Below, piece by piece: positions 35,970-43,595 of a stretch of 43,595 bases of DNA. The position numbers were made by a program, and so were the translations under genes. The stretch is from Rhodoferax sp. (lineage in GTDB: Bacteria > Pseudomonadota > Gammaproteobacteria > Burkholderiales > Burkholderiaceae_C), in contig JAUXOA010000027.1 of NCBI GenBank assembly GCA_030682475.1, positions 1 through 43,595 on the forward strand. The letters are read 5' to 3'. Numbering within the stretch: position 1 is the stretch's first letter; every line of letters begins with the position of its first letter. Below the pieces are notes generated by a model, which worked only from the letters and a program-made list of their open reading frames with translations, was not told the DNA's origin and made no database searches.

Positions 35970-36515
35970 ATGCGATTAAGTACCAAAGATCGATTTGCCC
36001 TTACCTCGATGATCGACGTCGCGCTGCGCGAGAATTCGGGCCCCGTCCCGCTGTCAGACATTGCCCTGCGACACCAGATTTCGATGTCTTACCTGGAGCA
36101 AATATTCAGCAAGTTGCGCCAGCACGGCTTGGTGCAGAGCACGCGCGGGCCGGGTGGCGGCTACGCGCTGGGTCGCCGGGCCGACGGCATCACTGTCGCC
36201 GACATCATCCGGGCCGTCGAAGACGGCACGGATCACAGCGCTCTGAGTGCGCACCGTCAAGGCGATCCGCCGACGCAGGATAAAACCAGGGATATGACGC
36301 AAGACTTGTGGGACGCACTGAACTCGAAAATGGTGGACTACATGCAGTCCATCACCTTGCGCAGCCTGGTGATGGCGCAACTTGCCAAAGGGTTACAGGT
36401 GGAACAGCGACAGGCGGCCAATCGGGGCGTCTTCAAGAAGCCCAAAACAGAACCCCTGTGGGCTGCCGCGCCGAATTCCGTGTTTGCGCTCGGAAAGTTG
36501 CTGGCCAGAGGATAG
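35970..36515 (+). CDS. Rrf2-family regulator, IscR-like but without cluster cysteines
   Basis: 181 residues from MRLSTKDRFALTSMIDVAL, preceded by CAGGAG. The winged helix ISMSYLEQIFSKLRQHGLVQSTRGPGGGYALGR is very close to IscR. The three Fe-S ligand cysteines that IscR carries after its wing helix are absent: the region reads DHSALSAHRQGDPPTQDK, and the entire protein contains no cysteine. If IscR-derived, it should be blind to Fe-S status. The C-terminal tail is basic. The longer frame to 35820 crosses the divergent promoter gap and is rejected. Confidence 0.85.
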   Translation: MRLSTKDRFALTSMIDVALRENSGPVPLSDIALRHQISMSYLEQIFSKLRQHGLVQSTRGPGGGYALGRRADGITVADIIRAVEDGTDHSALSAHRQGDPPTQDKTRDMTQDLWDALNSKMVDYMQSITLRSLVMAQLAKGLQVEQRQAANRGVFKKPKTEPLWAAAPNSVFALGKLLARG

Positions 36516-36749
36516 ACCTGCTGCCATAAAAGTGTGACGCCGACAAGGGCGGGGACCACTTGATTTCCTGCACGGATTTTTCGGAGTGCATTTCCGACGG
36601 CGGCAGACTCGAAGCTGCGGCGTGCGGCTGTTATGCCGCTGACCGACGGGCTTACGCCGAAATGCTGGAGGTTCAGGACCCAACGCTGACCTGAATCCGA
36701 ATTTCTCCCTTCGGGTTGGCCGCGGTGTGCAGATGCGATTGCCGATGGT
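36516..36749. other. Gap between Rrf2 gene and flavodoxin-family gene
   Basis: No gene I can support. A cysteine-rich 44-codon frame with a TTG start (36560-36694, plus strand) is present, but it has no recognisable family and no strong ribosome site. It may be the remains of a gene. Confidence 0.4.
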
Positions 36750-37820
36750 TTACTTTGGCCGCGGACGCGTCAGAATTGGCTGCGTCGCCTGGAGTCGGCC
36801 GGCGCGCAGCTCGACCACAGCCTTCGCCACCGCGCATGCCACATTGCGCGCTTCCTCTTGCACGGGTACATCCCGGTCCAGCGCGTCGTGACTGGTCGCG
36901 TACGGTGCGTAGTAGCCAATGTAGCGATCCAGTCGCGCCTGCGCACCCGCGTCGATGAAACCCATCCAGTCGAGCCAGTCCGACAGGGCGCGGCGCGAGT
37001 CTTCGATCCCGGCCACATCACCATGGACGATCAACCCGTAGACACGCCCTGCCAGATGCTGGGGGTAGTCCCAGCCGGCCATCTCGAGTGCTTTTGCCTT
37101 GTCGACATTCTTGCCCGAGGTCGCGGTGGGATCAGGGTTGCCGCCGTCGGCGCACACCAGGCGGTCGATCATCAGTTTCAACGGGCTGGGGCTCTGGTAC
37201 CAATACACCGGCGAGACGATGATCACCGCATGGGCGGCGGTCCAGCGTTCGTAGATCTCGGCCATCCAGTCATTGGTCTGGTCGAGCGCATGGTTGGGAT
37301 AGCAACTGCACGGCCAGTTGCACAGGGGCATCGCGGTGGACACGCAGCCCTTGCAGGGATGGATCTTGCGGCCGTATTCGGAGCTGAGCAGACTGAGGTC
37401 AAGCACATCGGCCTGGATGTCGGCCTGCTCCAGCGTTTCGCGAGCGATCCCCAACAGCCGGAAGGTCTTGGACATCTCGCCCGGGCAGGTGCCATCGTTG
37501 CGCGCCGAGCCGCAGATCAGCAAGACCCGGGACGGGCTCAGCGGGTCAGCCCAGCGAACTTGCGCCTCGTCGAGGCGCTGCTTCGTGGCAACCCATTCGG
37601 TTGACAAGTCGTAGTTCGGATCGACATAGCCGGGGCCTGCCTTCTGCGTGAAAGGGGCCTTGCGGCCTTCGGTGTAGGCTGCCCATGCGATCTCTTCAAG
37701 ACGCGCAATGGACTGATCTTCGACACGGAACGCCGGATCAATGAAGGAGGCACGATAGCGGACACTGAACTGCGCACGCACAAGTGGGGCAGGTGCCTGA
37801 CCCTTGCGAATCTCAATCAT
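36750..37820 (-). CDS. Flavodoxin / NADPH-dependent FMN reductase family protein
   Basis: 356 residues from MIEIRKGQAPAPLVRAQFSVR, with GGAG 6 bases upstream. The N-terminal 130 residues form an extension with SFIDPAF and RLEEIAWAAYTEGRK. The flavodoxin-like fold starts at SRVLLICGSARNDGTCPGEMSKTFRLL (FMN phosphate loop), followed by HPCKGCVSTAMPLCNWPCSCYPN, a cysteine-rich segment with five cysteines, and AVIIVSPVYWYQSPSPLKLMIDRL, the second FMN contact typical of NAD(P)H-dependent FMN reductases. The substrate is unknown. The cysteine cluster could bind a metal or Fe-S centre (inference). The longer frame to 37925 has no support. Confidence 0.8.
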   Translation of the reverse strand: MIEIRKGQAPAPLVRAQFSVRYRASFIDPAFRVEDQSIARLEEIAWAAYTEGRKAPFTQKAGPGYVDPNYDLSTEWVATKQRLDEAQVRWADPLSPSRVLLICGSARNDGTCPGEMSKTFRLLGIARETLEQADIQADVLDLSLLSSEYGRKIHPCKGCVSTAMPLCNWPCSCYPNHALDQTNDWMAEIYERWTAAHAVIIVSPVYWYQSPSPLKLMIDRLVCADGGNPDPTATSGKNVDKAKALEMAGWDYPQHLAGRVYGLIVHGDVAGIEDSRRALSDWLDWMGFIDAGAQARLDRYIGYYAPYATSHDALDRDVPVQEEARNVACAVAKAVVELRAGRLQATQPILTRPRPK

Positions 37821-38195
37821 GGTCGACTCCGCTGGTCGGCCGGACAGCAGTGCACGGACTGAAGAGATTTCATAGGTTCGTCCTTTCAAATGGACCAGGG
37901 GGAAGAGTTCGGCGCAAGTCGACACTGCATCAAACTGACGTCCGACGCGACAATGCTAATTGACTGGGCAGTGGTCGTCTGTTCGATACCGAACGAAGCC
38001 TGGACTTTCGTTGACAACAGTACAAACCCCTGATCTCTGATCAGCCATGAAATACGCGATTCGGCGGCATGAACAGGTGACGGGCCGCACGCGTAGGAAA
38101 TTTACTACAAAGATTTGCGGTGCAGTCCGCTGTTCCAGGTGAATCGCATTCCCGATACTGGGAGCAGCACATCACCCCGTTCTAAAGGAAAACCC
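37821..38195. other. Gap with two small palindromes between flavodoxin gene and small ORF
   Basis: No gene seen. Palindromes GTTCGATACCGAAC (37981-37994) and CTGATCTCTGATCAG (38030-38044) could be operators for the minus-strand flavodoxin gene or the plus-strand small gene. A TTGACA hexamer occurs at 38011-38016, without a convincing partner hexamer. Confidence 0.4.
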
Positions 38196-38339
38196 ATGAG
38201 CATTTTCGCACTATTAGTACTTGCCATCGCGATCCTTCCCGCGTTCGGCTTGGCTACATGGGTCTGGCTTGCGATCGCAAGCGAGACAGATGACGTGCGC
38301 TCGTTCGTGGGGTTCGAAGGCATGCACTTCGAAAAATGA
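38196..38339 (+). CDS. Small membrane protein of unknown function
   Basis: 47 residues, with AAAGGA 8 bases before the ATG. Residues about 3-28 (IFALLVLAIAILPAFGLATWVWLAI) form one membrane segment, followed by a short acidic tail (SETDDVRSFVGFEGMHFEK). No family recognised. First of a run of small plus-strand genes for membrane or exported proteins (38196-39356). Confidence 0.5.
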   Translation: MSIFALLVLAIAILPAFGLATWVWLAIASETDDVRSFVGFEGMHFEK

Positions 38340-38479
38340 ACCGACCACATGAAGGGAACGGATGTGGACAGACGGAACGGGCTTCGCTCAATGCCAAATC
38401 GGTTGAGTGAGCTGGTGCGTAAGCTTGGTCGGGGCGAACGCCTCGCATTTTCAATTATCGACAATCTAAAAGGACTCTC

Positions 38480-39031
38480 ATGAACAATACATTCAACTTC
38501 AGGGCTTCACTCATTGTTGCCGCCATGCTGGTGCTACCGGTAGCACAGGCAGCAACCATGGCCAAGGCCGACTACACGGCCGACAAAACCCGCATCAGCG
38601 CGGACTACAAGGCCGACAAGGCGGCGTGCGCTGCGCTGGCCGCGAATGCCAAGGACATCTGTGTGGAAGAAGCCAAGGCCAAGGAAAAGGTCGCACGCGC
38701 CGAACTGGAATTCAGTTACACCGGCAAACCCGGCGACCAGTCCAAGGTTCTTGTGACGAAGGCCAAGTCAGCCTATGCCGTCGCCAGGGAAAAGTGCGAC
38801 GACAAGGCGGGCAACGACAAGGACGTTTGCGCCAAGGAGGCCAAGGCCATCGAGACCAAGGCGCTGGCCGACGCCAAGATGGGGAAAAAAATCGGCGAGG
38901 CAAAGAAGGACGCCGCCGCTGACAGGCGCGACGCCGACTACAAGGTTGCAGTGGAGAAGTGCGACGCCGTGGCCGGCGCTGCCAAGGCCGGCTGCATTGC
39001 AGCCGCCAAGGCAAAGTTCGGCAAAACTTGA
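38480..39031 (+). CDS. Exported Lys/Ala-rich protein with three Cx10C repeats
   Basis: 183 residues with a clear signal peptide (cleavage probably after AQA, residue 24). The mature part is a helical, Ala/Lys/Asp-rich protein. Three segments share the pattern C-x10-C followed by xxAKA: CAALAANAKDIC, CDDKAGNDKDVC and CDAVAGAAKAGC. So it holds six cysteines in three equal pairs, which would form disulfides within helical hairpins in the periplasm. Similar alanine/lysine-rich exported proteins are common in Comamonadaceae, without known function. ATG preceded by AAAAGGA. Confidence 0.8.
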   Translation: MNNTFNFRASLIVAAMLVLPVAQAATMAKADYTADKTRISADYKADKAACAALAANAKDICVEEAKAKEKVARAELEFSYTGKPGDQSKVLVTKAKSAYAVAREKCDDKAGNDKDVCAKEAKAIETKALADAKMGKKIGEAKKDAAADRRDADYKVAVEKCDAVAGAAKAGCIAAAKAKFGKT

Positions 39032-39155
39032 TGAGGAAGGCCGTGGCGACTGGCGCGCGTTACACGTATTCGTCGGGTCGCTTGATGCCGCTTCAGCTTC
39101 AAGCGTTCTTCGTTCAGATGGTCGACTGGTTTCTTCGTTTCACTAAGGAAAATTC

Positions 39156-39356
39156 ATGAAAAACTTGCTTGCTACGGTTGTTGGTACGGTGTTTCTGTTG
39201 GCCACGAGCGTGTCTTTGGCGCAAACGGGAAACATGATGAATGATGGCATGTGGGGCAGCGGCTGGATGGGTGGATACGGCGGGATATGGATGCCGCTCT
39301 TGCTTGTTATTGTGGTTGTCGGCCTCGTGGCATGGATCGTCAAGCGAAAGGATTAG
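39156..39356 (+). CDS. Small Met/Gly-rich membrane protein
   Basis: 66 residues, ribosome site AAGGAA. N-terminal signal-like segment (MKNLLATVVGTVFLLATSVSLAQ), then a periplasmic Met/Gly/Trp stretch (NMMNDGMWGSGWMGGYGG), then a membrane helix (WMPLLLVIVVVGLVAWIV) and KRKD. Met/Gly/Trp-rich short regions of this sort are found next to copper and silver resistance genes, but none of those are present. Function unknown. Confidence 0.7.
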   Translation: MKNLLATVVGTVFLLATSVSLAQTGNMMNDGMWGSGWMGGYGGIWMPLLLVIVVVGLVAWIVKRKD

Positions 39357-39366
39357 TGACCCGGAT

Positions 39367-39400
39367 CTAGAGCTCAGCATTTTCTAGAGCTCAGCATTTT
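39367..39400. repeat. 17-bp exact tandem duplication
   Basis: CTAGAGCTCAGCATTTT occurs twice in direct succession (39367-39383, 39384-39400), just after the stop codon of the small Met/Gly-rich gene. The gap up to fumC (39401-39658) shows no other clear feature. Confidence 0.8.
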
Positions 39401-39658
39401 CCAGTTCTATGTGAGTCTGAGCGCGGCCAGACCCAAGGGATGGATTAGGCGAAGCACTTGGACTGTCGGTTGAACAAGTCGAATCCTTAAAGCCGGGCAA
39501 CGTTGACGGCGGTGGCGGCGACTGGATCGACCAAGGCTTTGACCTTCTGACCTAGCGAACCCGTGCGCAAGGCCGACGAAATTGATGGCAACCGTGTGCT
39601 GTGCTTCTTCACCGACCTCTGCGTTACGATGACGGGCGCTTCGCAGGAGAACCGTGGC

Positions 39659-41059
39659 ATGAACAACACTCGCACCGAATTCGACAGCTTCGGCCCCATC
39701 GACGTCCCCGCCGACGCATTGTGGGGAGCGCAGACGGCACGCAGCCTGCACTTCTTTGCCATCGGTGAACAGCGCATGCCGTTAGAGGTAATCCATGCGC
39801 TGGCCTGGGTCAAGTGGGCTGCGGCCGGTGTGAATCGTGATTTGCAGCAGATCAACGCCAACAAGGCGCAAGCCATCGCGGACGCAGCTCAGCGGGTGGC
39901 TGCGGGCGAGTTCGACGCCGAGTTCCCGCTGTCGGTGTGGCAGACCGGCTCGGGTACGCAGAGCAACATGAATGTCAACGAAGTCGTGGCCAATCTGGCC
40001 TCGCGCTCGCTGGGTGGTGGCTTGGGTACCAAGCGAAATGTGCACCCGAACGATGACGTGAACCTTGGGCAGTCGTCCAACGATGTGTTTCCGACCGCCA
40101 TGCATATCGCCGTGGCCTTGCAGGCCAAGCGGAGTCTGCTGCCGGCGCTGCACGAGCTGCGCAGCGCCCTGGCGGCCCAGGCGCTGGCGTTCACTGACGT
40201 GGTGAAGATTGGCCGCACCCATCTGCAGGATGCAACTCCAGTCACGCTGGGCCAGGAGTTCGGCGGCTACGAGGCGCAGCTTGCGTTGTGCCAGGACAGC
40301 ATGCGCCAGGCTCTGTCGGCAGTGCATTCGCTGGCGATCGGCGGCACGGCGGTAGGCACGGGCCTGAACACGCACCCGGAGTTCGGCGCGCGGGTGGCTG
40401 CAAGGCTGGCAAAGCAACTCGAGTTGCCGCTGGTGCAGGCCGGCAATCTGTTTGCCGCAATGGCCGGCCACGAAGCCCTGGTGGCGTTCCACGCCAGTTT
40501 GAGGATGCTGGCAATCGCCTTGACCAAGATCGCCAATGACATCCGCCTGATGGGCAGCGGACCGCGCGCTGGCTTGGGCGAACTGCGATTGCCAGAAAAC
40601 GAGCCAGGCAGTTCGATCATGCCGGGTAAAGTAAATCCGACCCAGGTTGAGGCAATTACCATGGTGTGTACCCAAGTGATGGGCCACGACGCGGCGATCG
40701 GCTTCGCCGCGAGCCAGGGGCACTTTGAGCTCAACGTCTACAAGCCCTTGATCGCTCTGGACACACTCGACAGCGTGCGACTTTTATCGGACGCGATGCG
40801 CAGTTTCTCCAGGCACTGCGTGGTCGGCCTTTCGGTCAACTCCGCACGTGTGGAGGAACTGCTGCAAGGCTCGCTGATGCTGGTCACCGCGTTGGCGCCG
40901 CACATCGGCTACGAGCGCGCAGCGCAGATTGCCAAGCATGCCCATAAGAACGGCAGCTCGCTACGCGAAGCAGCGTTGGCACTGGGCCTAGTGAGCGCCG
41001 AGCAGTTCGACGCCTGGGTCGAGCCGCGCCGGATGCTCGGCCCGCGAGTCGACTCTTGA
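39659..41059 (+). CDS. fumC: Class II fumarate hydratase FumC
   Basis: Interconverts fumarate and L-malate in the TCA cycle without an Fe-S cluster. 466 residues from [26 protein letters not shown], preceded by CAGGAGA. Active-site elements: [44 protein letters not shown] (catalytic H188) and the family signature [13 protein letters not shown] (S318). The extended start at 39563 is not conserved. It stands alone on its strand, followed by a hairpin repeat. The alternative, aspartate ammonia-lyase, is less likely given the N-terminus and overall FumC pattern. Confidence 0.96.
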   Translation: MNNTRTEFDSFGPIDVPADALWGAQTARSLHFFAIGEQRMPLEVIHALAWVKWAAAGVNRDLQQINANKAQAIADAAQRVAAGEFDAEFPLSVWQTGSGTQSNMNVNEVVANLASRSLGGGLGTKRNVHPNDDVNLGQSSNDVFPTAMHIAVALQAKRSLLPALHELRSALAAQALAFTDVVKIGRTHLQDATPVTLGQEFGGYEAQLALCQDSMRQALSAVHSLAIGGTAVGTGLNTHPEFGARVAARLAKQLELPLVQAGNLFAAMAGHEALVAFHASLRMLAIALTKIANDIRLMGSGPRAGLGELRLPENEPGSSIMPGKVNPTQVEAITMVCTQVMGHDAAIGFAASQGHFELNVYKPLIALDTLDSVRLLSDAMRSFSRHCVVGLSVNSARVEELLQGSLMLVTALAPHIGYERAAQIAKHAHKNGSSLREAALALGLVSAEQFDAWVEPRRMLGPRVDS

Positions 41060-41082
41060 GAGTTCCGTAATTTACGACTTTG

Positions 41083-41134
41083 TTCGGGCTGAGCTTGTCG
41101 AAGCCTTTGTGCCCGTCGACAAGCTCAGGGCGAA
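41083..41134. repeat. REP-like hairpin downstream of fumC
   Basis: Arms 41083-41101 and 41116-41134 pair at 17 of 19 positions. The core CTGAGCTTGTCGA is a widely dispersed intergenic repeat in proteobacteria. It begins 24 bases after the fumC stop and may help end or stabilise the transcript. The rest of the gap to 41376 shows nothing clear. Confidence 0.7.
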
Positions 41135-41376
41135 TGGAAATTGGCTTCTCATTAGTTGTGGCAGAAACGCCGCGCCTTGTCGAGTCAGCGCAGTTGCTCA
41201 AAAGTCACGCACAAGCACGTGAAAGTTCTCTTCTGTGTTCGCCAACGCACAGAACTGTGCGTGGCATGTGCTTAAGCTGTGCATGTCCCGATTGCGACAA
41301 CCCAAGTCGTGCCGGTTTGTCCGCGGACGAATTAAGACCCTTAGTGTCACGACTTTCCATTTCTAAAGGATTCCCC

Positions 41377-41601
41377 ATGAACCGAACTATGCTGATTTCG
41401 ACGCTGCTCGCGACCCTGAGCCTGGTCGCCTGCGACAGGCCCACCGTCGTCACTGTTCCTGCCACACCGGTCGCAGTGCCCGTCGCTGTACCCGGACCCG
41501 CAGGTCCGCAGGGCGCAACCGGCAGCACGGGCGCAACCGGCAAATCCGGCGACGGCACCACGGTGATCGTGGTGCCCGCCGCTTCAGCGCCAGCCTACTG
41601 A
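41377..41601 (+). CDS. Small lipoprotein with collagen-like repeats
   Basis: 74 residues, with AAAGGA upstream. The signal peptide ends in the lipobox LSLVAC (cysteine at residue 19), so lipidation and outer-membrane anchoring are likely. A Pro/Val stretch (VTVPATPVAVPVAVP) precedes a run of Gly-x-y triplets (GPAGPQGATGSTGATGKSG), then VIVVPAASAPAY. Function unknown. It precedes the DUF3309 gene by 32 bases, so the two may be co-transcribed. Confidence 0.8.
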   Translation: MNRTMLISTLLATLSLVACDRPTVVTVPATPVAVPVAVPGPAGPQGATGSTGATGKSGDGTTVIVVPAASAPAY

Positions 41602-41633
41602 ATCTACTTAGCAACAACTTCAAGGAGAGTGCC

Positions 41634-41792
41634 ATGAGCTTGGGAACCATTCTGTTGATCGTTCTGATCCTGCTGCTGATCGGCGTCATTCCGAGCTGGC
41701 CACACAGCCGGAGCTGGGGCTACGGGCCCAGTGGGGGCTTGGGCTTGGTGGTGATCATCCTCATCGTGCTGCTGGTGATGGGGCGGATTTAA
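41634..41792 (+). CDS. DUF3309 family small membrane protein
   Basis: 52 residues, two membrane helices (TILLIVLILLLIGVIPSW and GLGLVVIILIVLLVMGRI) joined by the family hallmark WPHSRSWGYGPSGG. The ribosome site AAGGAGA is close to ideal. This matches DUF3309 over its whole length. These proteins are common in proteobacteria and sometimes stress-induced, with unknown function. The following gap to 42068 shows nothing else. Confidence 0.9.
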   Translation: MSLGTILLIVLILLLIGVIPSWPHSRSWGYGPSGGLGLVVIILIVLLVMGRI

Positions 41793-42068
41793 CCGCTAAA
41801 TTCCGATCTGCGGTTTCCCGCCGGGCACGGCTATTGTGAACAACTGCTGCGAGCTGGGTGAGGCCCTGCGAGCGGCGCAGGCTATGGACGTCAGATATCT
41901 TTGGAGGGGTCACTCACAGATCGTTTCTAATGTTCGTTGACGTACAGATGAAACCTACTCGACTTGGTTAAATTGGGTCTGGGCGATACGACGAACCGTG
42001 TCTATGGTCGCAGCCCTGAGAGCAGCTACGGCGTGATTACATCAACCCACTTTACTGAAGGTGCCAAC

Positions 42069-42266
42069 ATGATCCGACTCGCATCTGAACCCACCCCCTG
42101 GGTCAAAAAACCGGAACGAAAAAACACCGATGTCACCGCAGGGGGCTCACATCCACCGGGCAAGGCGGCGACGCCGATTCACATCCCCGTGGACAAGGCC
42201 GTGTCGCAGGCACCTGCAATGTCGCCCGGCATCCCCGAGTCCCCGCCAACGGACCCGGGCCGTTGA
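42069..42266 (+). CDS. Possible small hypothetical protein
   Basis: 65 residues, proline-rich (about 20 percent Pro), with no membrane segment or known motif. A weak ribosome site (GAAGG) precedes the ATG. It could be a real short protein or part of the leader of the GGDEF gene 92 bases downstream. Low confidence. Confidence 0.35.
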   Translation: MIRLASEPTPWVKKPERKNTDVTAGGSHPPGKAATPIHIPVDKAVSQAPAMSPGIPESPPTDPGR

Positions 42267-42357
42267 CGCGAAGGGGCGCAGCCATATTAACGACGATGCC
42301 GCAGTCGCTTTTCTCAGTGCTTGCGACGTCCCACTCACGCAGATTGGAGCTCTGACT

Positions 42358-43326
42358 ATGTTGAATTCCCAGGGCCTCAGGTCGAAACTGAAGACTCATC
42401 TCCCTGAAGCCAGTTCCGCCGGGGACGCCATGCCTAAAGGCTTCTTCACAATCGATGAGCTTGGCATTGACAGCATGGCTACGCCGCTTGCGGCTAGACC
42501 GCCAACCAGACTGGCATCGGGTATCGCGATCGAAGATTGCGATACCCTGTTTAACGCCGTCAAGACAAGGCTCCATCTGACTGTTGGCGAGTGGCTCGTC
42601 ACAACAACACCCGAGCTGCAAAGGCATGGCACCTCAAGCCGGGTCCAGACCAGCATACTGGAGTGCACGGCGGCACTGGACCAACTGCACATGACGCTTA
42701 TGAACGAACTCGGTAGACGTCAGCATCTGGAACTGGAAGTTTTCAGTACCAAAGCCGCGCTGGCGCAGGCACGCACCGAACTCGCCGGTACCCAGGCCGC
42801 AAAGACGCAGTATCGTCAGCCGGGCTTGCATGATAGCCAGACCTCGCCACCGAGCCTGAGCTTCTTTCGCGAGCGGCTTGATCAAACACTAACCCTTGCC
42901 GCACCCCACTGCCCAGCACTCGCAGTGCTGTACCTCGACCTCGACGGCTTCAAGCCGCTCAACGAAGCACATGGACATGACGCTGGCGACGAACTGCTCT
43001 GGATCGTCGCTACGCGGCTGACCCGAGCGGTTCGAACCGAGGATATGTTGAGCCATCTGGGTGGCGACGCGTTCGCGTGTCTGGTCGCGGATGTATCCAG
43101 CCGGGAACAATTGATCCATCTGGCCAGCGCGTTGTTCGATGTGGTGTCGGCCCCCGTCAAGATCGGCCAGATCAAGGTCAACTTACGTCCCAGTATCGGC
43201 ATTGCAATGTGCCCCGGCGATGGCGCAACTGCCGAAGCACTGATCAAGAATGCCGACGTCGCCATGTACCGCGCCAAGCGGCAGCAAACCGGCTACGCCT
43301 TCTTCGATGAATGTAGCGCCGCGTGA
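42358..43326 (+). CDS. GGDEF-domain protein with degenerate GGDAF motif
   Basis: 322 residues from MLNSQGLRSKL, with GGAG upstream. The N-terminal 165 residues are helical, with a coiled coil (LELEVFSTKAALAQARTEL) and no membrane segment. The GGDEF domain begins at about 168 with LDLDGFKPLNEAHGHDAGDELL (the Mg-binding and nucleotide-binding stretch). The signature reads LGGDAFACLV (G235-G-D-A-F239), so the catalytic-loop glutamate is alanine. The protein may bind GTP or c-di-GMP rather than make it. In-frame sequence before 42358 lacks conservation. Confidence 0.85.
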   Translation: MLNSQGLRSKLKTHLPEASSAGDAMPKGFFTIDELGIDSMATPLAARPPTRLASGIAIEDCDTLFNAVKTRLHLTVGEWLVTTTPELQRHGTSSRVQTSILECTAALDQLHMTLMNELGRRQHLELEVFSTKAALAQARTELAGTQAAKTQYRQPGLHDSQTSPPSLSFFRERLDQTLTLAAPHCPALAVLYLDLDGFKPLNEAHGHDAGDELLWIVATRLTRAVRTEDMLSHLGGDAFACLVADVSSREQLIHLASALFDVVSAPVKIGQIKVNLRPSIGIAMCPGDGATAEALIKNADVAMYRAKRQQTGYAFFDECSAA

Positions 43327-43405
43327 GCCGGGCAGAGAGTTGCGTCGGCTGCGTGGTAGTCTGCATCAACAGAAGTGCGGCAGTGCCCTGCTGGCGGACA
43401 GTTTC

Positions 43406-43595
43406 CTAGCCACGCCCACGTGAATGGCTGATCAAGCTGATCAGTGCCATCAATGCAGCGCCGGTGGCGGCGGCGATCAGAATCGCCTTGACCGGCTCGT
43501 GCTTGACGTAGTTCACCGTAGTGGCTGAGGCCTGTTGCGCCTTGTCGCGTAGTTGTTGTGAAGTTTCGCGGACGCTGTCCACGCCACGCTGCGCC
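43406..43595 (-). CDS. DUF883 / ElaB-YqjD family protein (C-terminal part)
   Basis: The frame runs off the right edge. The visible 62 residues contain a helical, Gln/Ala-rich stretch (VDSVRETSQQLRDKAQQAS), then VNYVKHEPVKAILIAAATGAALMALISLI and a basic C-terminus. The conserved HEPVKAILIAAATGA and C-terminal membrane segment identify the YqjD/ElaB/DUF883 group, proteins that tether ribosomes to the inner membrane in stationary-phase E. coli. The start is outside the window. Confidence 0.85.
   Translation of the reverse strand, partial: AQRGVDSVRETSQQLRDKAQQASATTVNYVKHEPVKAILIAAATGAALMALISLISHSRGRG

Noticed and set aside
36560-36694. Cysteine-rich 44-residue frame with TTG start
   Set aside because: No family, no strong ribosome site and a rare start codon. 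Mentioned only as possible gene remains.

Overview
The window reads as a chromosomal segment of a GC-rich betaproteobacterium, most likely Burkholderiales/Comamonadaceae (Rhodoferax- or Polaromonas-like). The evidence is the gene content and order (complete dcw cluster, hslVU, STAS protein, dksA, CobW-type GTPase, dapF-DUF484-xerC), the style of the proteins (alanine/lysine-rich DksA tail, short DUF3309/DUF883-type proteins) and GC-rich dispersed hairpin repeats. The species call is inference.

Region 1 (about 0.5-18.2 kb, all minus strand) is the division and cell wall cluster, transcribed mraZ-rsmH-ftsL-ftsI-murE-murF-mraY-murD-ftsW-murG-murC-ddl-ftsQ-ftsA-ftsZ. It makes the UDP-MurNAc-pentapeptide and lipid II, the septal synthase pair FtsW/FtsI, and the divisome proteins FtsL/Q/A/Z. 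Most neighbours share 4-base ATGA or GTGA overlaps. Two gaps in this chain (rsmH/ftsL and ftsW/murG) are each filled by a short open frame that overlaps both neighbours by ATGA. Upstream of mraZ are four AGTG boxes spaced exactly 10 bp apart, a likely MraZ operator.

Region 2 (18.2-28.9 kb, minus strand) holds hslV-hslU, with hslU flanked by 93%-identical 87-bp direct repeats; a 600-residue STAS-domain protein; a DksA with a long histone-H1-like tail and only one of the four zinc-finger cysteines; a His-rich COG0523 GTPase; an RlmI-like methyltransferase; and the dapF-DUF484-xerC group. REP-like hairpins have landed at the ends of hslV and xerC.

Region 3 (28.9-33.2 kb) starts with a Nudix/metallo-beta-lactamase fusion protein and then holds what I consider the main discovery: a relic integron. 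Three attC-like sites (30855-30912, 31451-31537, 32290-32374) bound two minus-strand cassettes, one for a GNAT acetyltransferase and one for a membrane-anchored protein of unknown function, plus a third nearly gene-less cassette. A divergent, broken and truncated IntI-type integrase fragment (32769-33060) sits at the expected place.

Region 4 (33.2-43.6 kb) is a mixed chromosomal stretch: an MtfA-type peptidase, a pseudouridine-synthase-like protein with a changed catalytic residue, divergent NhaR-like and cysteine-less IscR-like regulators, a flavodoxin-family protein, several small exported or membrane proteins (one with three Cx10C repeats), class II fumarase, a collagen-like lipoprotein, DUF3309, a GGDEF protein with a GGDAF motif, and the 3' part of a DUF883 gene at the right edge. 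No rRNA, tRNA or CRISPR array was seen.
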